Origin: CAVPRW01 sp046727435 [NCBI: bacterium]
GTDB lineage: Bacteria; Tectomicrobia; Entotheonellia; J063
Assembly: GCA_046727435.1 (NCBI GenBank)
Contig: JBKPCR010000308.1
Span: 1 to 28,767 of the forward strand
Reading direction: 5' to 3'
DNA: 28,767 nt
The position numbers were made by a program, and so were the translations under genes. Every line of letters begins with the position of its first letter. Position 1 is the first letter of the stretch. Below the pieces are notes generated by a model. It was not told where the DNA came from and did no database searches. It was given only the letters and a program-made list of their open reading frames with translations. Below are positions 24,622 to 28,767 of the stretch, piece by piece.

Positions 24622-25548
24622 ATGCTTCCCACGCCGGGCTTCCATCATCTACATCTCAACGCCGTCGATCCTGACGCCGCGATCGACTTCTACACCAAGC
24701 AGTTCCCAACCTCGGTGAAGACGCGCTGGGGCGGTCTGCCGGCGGTCAAGGCGCGGACCAACGTTCTGATGCTGTTCACCAAGGTCGCGACCCCGCCCGC
24801 GACGTCGCCGCAGACCGCGATCTGGCACTTCGGCTGGCACGTCCCCGACACACCCGCCCGCCGCGATGTGTACCGCGAGCGGCCAGACGTCGAGTTGTTA
24901 CCACTCTACACCGGTGACAACGACGGTGAGGTCTTCATCAGCAGCGACACCTGGCCCGGCAGGGACGGGGTGCTTGGCCTGACGCAGGCGCAGATCGCCG
25001 ACGCCAAGGCCACAGGCCTGCAGCCGACCCGTCGCGGCGGCTTCGGGTACATGCGGGGACCCGACGACGCCATCGTGGAATATGCCGGTAACCATCCGGC
25101 CGAGCGCTTCAACCACGTGCACCTGTACCAGGAGGACCCATTCTGTGCCCAGCTCTGGTATCAGAAGCACCTACACGCGCCGATCTACGATGGGCGCACC
25201 AGCCGCACGCCCCTGACCGAGGCCACCTGCCAGGTGGCGCGCGGGCCCGATCGCACCTGGCCGGCGCTCGAACGGGAAGGGATGTTCCGCACACCGGCGG
25301 CCGCCATCGAATTCGACGACGTGGCGTTCCTCTGGTACATGCGCCAGGGGGACCAGCCGCTCGCCAGCTCGCGCGGGCATGTATCCGATCACGTGGCGCT
25401 CAGCGTCACCGACCTCGACGCCTGGATCGCGAAGCTGCGCGCTGAGGGCGTCAGGTTCCTCGAAGAGCCTTATGCGCTCGGCGATACGCGCGCCGTAATG
25501 ATCGAGGGCCCGAGCCGCGAAGCACTGGAGCTGGTCGAGGTCAGGTAA
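24622..25548 (+). CDS. Two-domain VOC/dioxygenase-like protein
   Basis: The 308-residue product has two VOC modules in tandem: GFHHLHLNAVDPDAAIDFYTKQF at the start, HFGWHVPD and IVEYAGNH in the first half, then FNHVHLYQEDPFCAQLWYQ, SDHVALSVTDLDAWIAKLR and LELVEV in the second. This is the layout of extradiol-dioxygenase-like or glyoxalase-like proteins. The histidines at the two module starts and the terminal glutamate are candidate metal ligands. The ATG at 24622 follows AAGGAG at a 6-nt spacing. The frame is open upstream to 24100, but that part has no domain. The reaction is unknown. Confidence 0.88.
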   Translation: MLPTPGFHHLHLNAVDPDAAIDFYTKQFPTSVKTRWGGLPAVKARTNVLMLFTKVATPPATSPQTAIWHFGWHVPDTPARRDVYRERPDVELLPLYTGDNDGEVFISSDTWPGRDGVLGLTQAQIADAKATGLQPTRRGGFGYMRGPDDAIVEYAGNHPAERFNHVHLYQEDPFCAQLWYQKHLHAPIYDGRTSRTPLTEATCQVARGPDRTWPALEREGMFRTPAAAIEFDDVAFLWYMRQGDQPLASSRGHVSDHVALSVTDLDAWIAKLRAEGVRFLEEPYALGDTRAVMIEGPSREALELVEVR

Positions 25549-25981
25549 CTCGACGGCCCGCAGCATCCGGACGTGTCACGGAGTGCATGGACCCGGTGGC
25601 GATCAACCGGCGAGTGGGGCAGATGCGGCGATCGCCAGGACCCAGCAGCCTCCGACGCGCCCGGCTGGGGGTGACACGCAGGCGGTCGAAGGGATCCGCC
25701 GTGAGCATATGCCACCGGCCTTACATCAAGATAGTGACCGAAAGCTTGCACAAAATTCCGTGGGGGTCAGACCGCTCAGATAACTTTTCAAGGCGTACCA
25801 GCCGTGGTTGTGCGGGGGGATGAGACGGCTTGAGGCGCCGCGTCGCGCCGTGCCCCTCGTCGACCACGCCGTGGCCACGGATCGGCAAATGCTGTTTGTC
25901 GATCCGGTCGATGCCTGCATCCGCGAAGGGCGAGTCGCGGAACTTGCAGCCTCGCGTCCGGGAGTCTCTCGTCGCGCCCCC
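25549..25981. other. Intergenic stretch before the SDR remnant
   Basis: No gene is supported. The frame containing the SDR remnant is open here, but its residues do not match the SDR family, so this is foreign sequence joined to the remnant or strongly diverged. Confidence 0.4.
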
Positions 25982-26275
25982 GCCCTGGCTTTGGAACTGT
26001 CCCCGGTGCGCGTCAATGCTGTCACCCCGGGCCTGATTGACACCTCGCTGCTCCACACCGCCGACGGAGCGGAGTGGGATACGACCATCAAGAACCGGGC
26101 CGCCGTTTTACCCGGGAGACGGGTGGGCACTGCAGACGAGGTCGCGCAGGTGATCCTCATGCTCATGGCCAATGATGACATGACGGGTGAAGCGGTGCAT
26201 GTGGATGGAGGCGGCGGCCTCGATCACCGCGTCGACCACCCGATGTCCTTCAGGCTAACTCGCTACTCGTTGTGA
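25982..26275 (+). pseudogene. 3' remnant of a short-chain dehydrogenase/reductase
   Basis: The frame encodes only the C-terminal part of a classical SDR: ALALELSPVRVNAVTPGLIDTSL, then PGRRVGTADEVAQVILMLM and the terminal TGEAVHVDGGGGL. The Rossmann glycine motif, the NAG motif and the YxxxK catalytic pair, which should lie upstream, are absent. Residues before 25982 do not resemble an SDR. The gene is therefore truncated at its 5' end, with the break just before the 'ALALEL' helix. It converges on, and slightly overlaps, the broken transposase. Confidence 0.75.
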
Positions 26276-27951
26276 CGGACTGAGAGGCGCCGGGGGGATC
26301 TCAACGGATTCCAGTATCGCGGCAAACATGGACCGGGGCTTTTGCCCGAAAAACCGCTCTGCGGCTGTGGTCCCGTCAGAGCGCTTGAGCAGGAAGTTGT
26401 GAACGGCCGTCAGGCCTTCACGCTTGTGGGGGTTGTCGAGGCCCCGCAGCTCGTGGTTGCGAAACGACAGGTAACCGTTTCGCCCTTCTCCATTGGCGCT
26501 GGAGCGGTGGAACACCTCCGCGAGCCTTGCCGCCTCGTGCTTGAGCCGCTCTTGCTGAGCAGAGGGCAGCTCACTCAACGCCCACCGGGCTCAAACAGCG
26601 GCAATCGGATGCGATCAGCAAGGTCACGAAGCGGCTGGCCTTCGAGGAGAGTCTTGGTGGAGACGACACGCTCAAGATCGTACGATCGAAGCAGATGCGC
26701 ATGCATGGCGTAGGACTCTGATTGTATCAGGTCTAGGTGATGCACCTGCTGACGGACATAACTCGACACGAACTCGATGGTCGCTTGCATTTTGGGGACT
26801 ATGCGCTCCGCTTTATCGATGCGCTCCATAGAGCTCTCACTGAGCCCTTCCTGCTGGGCAACCTGGCGGATTGTATCGATCTGCTTGTGGATGTCACTGG
26901 CAATCAGCATGCCGTTTCGACGTACACCTCGGTCTAGGTCGACGAAGTGATAGGTGTGGCCAATGGCCTGAATGCTCTGGCCGACCTGCTCTCGCGATTG
27001 CGTTAGGCGTTGGTGCCCTCGCCGAGCAGCTTCGACCGTGTGCTCGGTCCGCGCAAGACTTGGTGTCGCTTTTGGAGGGCGACCAGGGCAGCTCCGCCCC
27101 GCTTGGATGTTGTCGCTCTGGGTGTGTTCTTGCCCACGGGCGAGCGTCTCTTCAGCCGTCGTCAGGGCCTTTTCGGCGGCCCATTGTTTGACAGCCATTG
27201 GAGCCGCGACAGCCTTGATGCGTTCATGCTGCACATGGAATAAGTCGGGCGAGTGATGCACCCCGAGATGATGTTCGACATACGCCAGAAGCCCTGGCAC
27301 CTAGTCGCTTGTCGATTGGATAACGTTGCACTTGAGAGGGGCTAGGGCAGACGACATCAACTCGCTCCAGGTGTCGTGATCACGTGCCTCGGCCGTCTGC
27401 TCCAGCAGGATATAGTTACTCACAGGCTCAATGGCGACCAGGCAAAGGCCGCCCATCCAGGTTTCATCTGACGTCATCGTGATATCTATCGGCGTCATGT
27501 CCCGACCTAAGCGCTCGGCCTCCTCACGGCGGTAATCTACCAACGCTTCTTCAACACCCCGATTGATCCGCTGTTGGCTTCCAAAGGAGGTCCCGACAAA
27601 CCGGTTGAGCCCGGTCATCTCTAAAAAGAGGCAAACCAACCGAATGCCACAGGCACCGATTTCGACCAACACCACATGTAGCGCGAGCACCAGACGATGC
27701 AGGAAGGCAAGACCGGGAACGCTCTCAAAAAATTCGACCACAGGAGGACACGCACCGAGCCGATCCTGCCAAGCGCGCCACGCTTGCAGCGTGGCCAGGG
27801 GCATATCAAGCCTTTGAGCGGCCTGCCGCTGAGACAGTCCTTGGACTTGCAGGCCGCAGTACTGCTCAAGGAGTTCGTCGCGTCGGAGGCGAGCCCAGCG
27901 TTGGTGACGATTCACATTGCCCCGTTGTTTGCAATCGATAACAGTACCCAC
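26255..27951 (-). pseudogene. DUF6399-type transposase with a nonsense codon and a frameshift
   Basis: The three pieces form one protein of about 565 residues. The first (27951-27301, GTG start, GGAGGG upstream) has a helix-turn-helix, LSQRQAAQRLDMPLATLQAW, then FLEMTGLNRFVGTSFGSQQ, SDETWMGGLCLVAIEPVSNY and STSD, and stops at TAG 27301-27303. The second continues in the same frame, PGLLAYVEHHLGVHHSPDLF, a long coiled coil, then YHFVDLDRGVRRNG and PLFEPGG. At about 26581-26584 one G seems lost from a G-run, shifting the frame. The third piece continues LSELPSAQQERLKHEA, RNGYLSFRNHELRGLD and FFGQKPRSMFAAILESVE. I did not find terminal inverted repeats. The element should be immobile unless supplied with transposase. 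Confidence 0.85.
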
Positions 27952-28503
27952 CGGTCCCTCCTCCCAAAGCCGCCGTTATTTGTGCGATTGATGGCTCAGG
28001 ATGGCGGGGGATCTCCCTCGTTGCAACACTTATGGGTGCCGAGTCATGCATGTGCTGGGTCGTTATCTATCTGAAGTGGCCGAGGCCGTGATTAATGATA
28101 GTATGCCTTGACAAATATATATCTGAAAACTAGGATAGGATAGCTATTCATTGGCTGCACTTTTTAGCTCATCAGGGAGCCCACAGGGCCTAGATTGCAC
28201 GTATTCGCCTGTCTGACAATGCAGCTGTGTTCCACTTCAGCACCGTGGGCCCAAGTATCAGACGATTTTTACGACAAGTACCCAGTATTACCTGGACAGT
28301 ACTACCCGGCATCGAGCCACATAAGTTTTTTCGGTTGCAAGAGTTTGACTTTAGCCAGACACCCTCTAGCATTGCGTCGGCGCGGATAAGGCATTGGCAG
28401 CTTAACGCATGCTCGCCGGGAATCTGACGTTCGGTAGGCTCATCTGGACTCATCTGGAGCACCGCTTCTCTGAGTGGACAACACCTCTATCGGGTAATTC
28501 TCT
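27952..28503. other. A/T-richer gap with a promoter-like site
   Basis: No gene is supported between the transposase start and the flavoprotein start. The stretch 28090-28150 is clearly A/T-richer than its surroundings and holds the promoter-like site at 28108-28136. A 10-bp tandem repeat CTCATCTGGA lies at 28439-28458. Confidence 0.45.
28108..28136 (+). promoter_or_regulatory. Sigma-70-like promoter TTGACA-N17-TAGGAT
   Basis: A perfect -35 hexamer (28108-28113) is followed after the optimal 17-nt spacer by TAGGAT (28131-28136), a 4/6 match to TATAAT. It faces the flavoprotein gene at 28504 and would give a leader of about 360 nt. Whether it is active is not known. Confidence 0.45.
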
Positions 28504-28767
28504 ATGGACCTGCATACCATTTCGGAAATTGCGCGCCCTCATCGCAGGGAGGGAACACTCGATTGGCGCGAGGGAGATGCCTGGCTGGCTGGCGGCACAT
28601 GGCTCTTTTCTGAACCACAGCCAGGTCTGCGCCGACTGATAGATCTGGAAGGATTTGGCTGGGAGCCGGTGACGATCAGTGAGCAAGGGCTCGCCATTGC
28701 CTCCACCTGCAAGATCGTCCAGCTCGACACGTTCGCCATGCCGGCGGACTGGCAGGCGGCGCCTTTG
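28504..28767 (+). CDS. FAD-binding subunit of a molybdenum hydroxylase (CoxM-like), partial
   Basis: The frame from the ATG at 28504 is open to the end of the window, giving the first 88 residues. It encodes MDLHTISEIARPHRREG, then WLAGGTWLFSEPQPGLRRLIDL, the FAD-binding AGGT motif of the xanthine-dehydrogenase/CO-dehydrogenase medium subunit. Then comes GLAIASTCKIVQLDTFAMP, the next conserved part. Such subunits carry FAD and pass electrons between the iron-sulfur and acceptor sites. An in-frame TAA lies just upstream, so the start cannot be much earlier; the ribosome site is weak. The large and iron-sulfur subunits probably lie beyond the window. Confidence 0.85.
   Translation, partial: MDLHTISEIARPHRREGTLDWREGDAWLAGGTWLFSEPQPGLRRLIDLEGFGWEPVTISEQGLAIASTCKIVQLDTFAMPADWQAAPL

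Noticed and set aside
3388-27303. Possible recoding of TAG as a sense codon, since three broken genes have in-frame TAG.
   Set aside because: The stops replace different residues (aromatic, Trp, Glu), TAG also ends normal genes here (for example at 383-385 and after the aldo/keto reductase), and frameshifts coexist. Decay explains it better.
26200-28100. Terminal inverted repeats or target duplications of the transposase element.
   Set aside because: I compared flanks by eye and found no convincing matching ends.
1-28767. CRISPR arrays, toxin-antitoxin pairs, phage structural genes or biosynthetic clusters.
   Set aside because: No regularly spaced repeats and no protein with the relevant motifs could be seen.

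Overview
This is a GC-rich chromosomal window from an environmental bacterium. The gene set (a DGPF/VOC/DinB cluster, a COG3903-type ATPase regulator, a large amidase, a DUF6399 transposase and the start of a molybdenum-hydroxylase flavin subunit) would fit an uncultivated soil or sediment lineage such as Rokubacteria/Methylomirabilota or Tectomicrobia. There is no rRNA or core marker here, so this assignment is only a weak inference. Ordinary Shine-Dalgarno sites (AAGGAG, GGAGG) decide most starts.

Layout. 1-9500 is read almost entirely on the minus strand: a P-loop kinase-like gene; a cluster of small stress/detoxification-type proteins (DGPF/YCII, PhnB-like VOC, DUF1579, a broken second YCII, DinB); a universal stress protein flanked by two related single-TM proteins; a glyoxalase-like protein; and a PAS-GAF-AAA+-Fis sigma-54 activator. 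Divergent from the last, 9942-12806 encodes a 954-residue winged-helix/NTPase/TPR regulator. At 13394-13443 lies the 3' half of a tRNA-Met(CAT), followed by an intrinsic terminator, a broken tyrosine integrase and a HTH_17 excisionase-like gene: the relic of an integrative element. To the right come a tRNA 4-thiouridine desulfidase-like gene (TudS+DUF1722), an LLM monooxygenase pseudogene, an aldo/keto reductase, a 783-aa amidase facing it, a paiB-GNAT pair (the GNAT broken), a two-domain VOC protein, an SDR remnant, a broken DUF6399 transposase, and a partial FAD-binding (CoxM-type) subunit cut by the window end.

The strongest overall signal is gene decay. Five otherwise recognisable genes carry frame-destroying lesions (second YCII, integrase, LLM, GNAT, transposase), one survives only as its 3' end (SDR), and one has a probable in-frame internal deletion (kinase). 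Lesions include four in-frame stops at different ancestral residues, two single-base indels and two larger out-of-frame deletions. Long-read error could explain the single-base indels but not the rest.

The most novel-looking intact arrangement is the trio at 4430-6294, a universal stress protein between two small membrane-anchored paralogues that share an unrecognised cytoplasmic domain. Several strong inverted repeats, three of them with exactly 7-nt loops, lie just upstream of genes and are candidate operators or leader hairpins.
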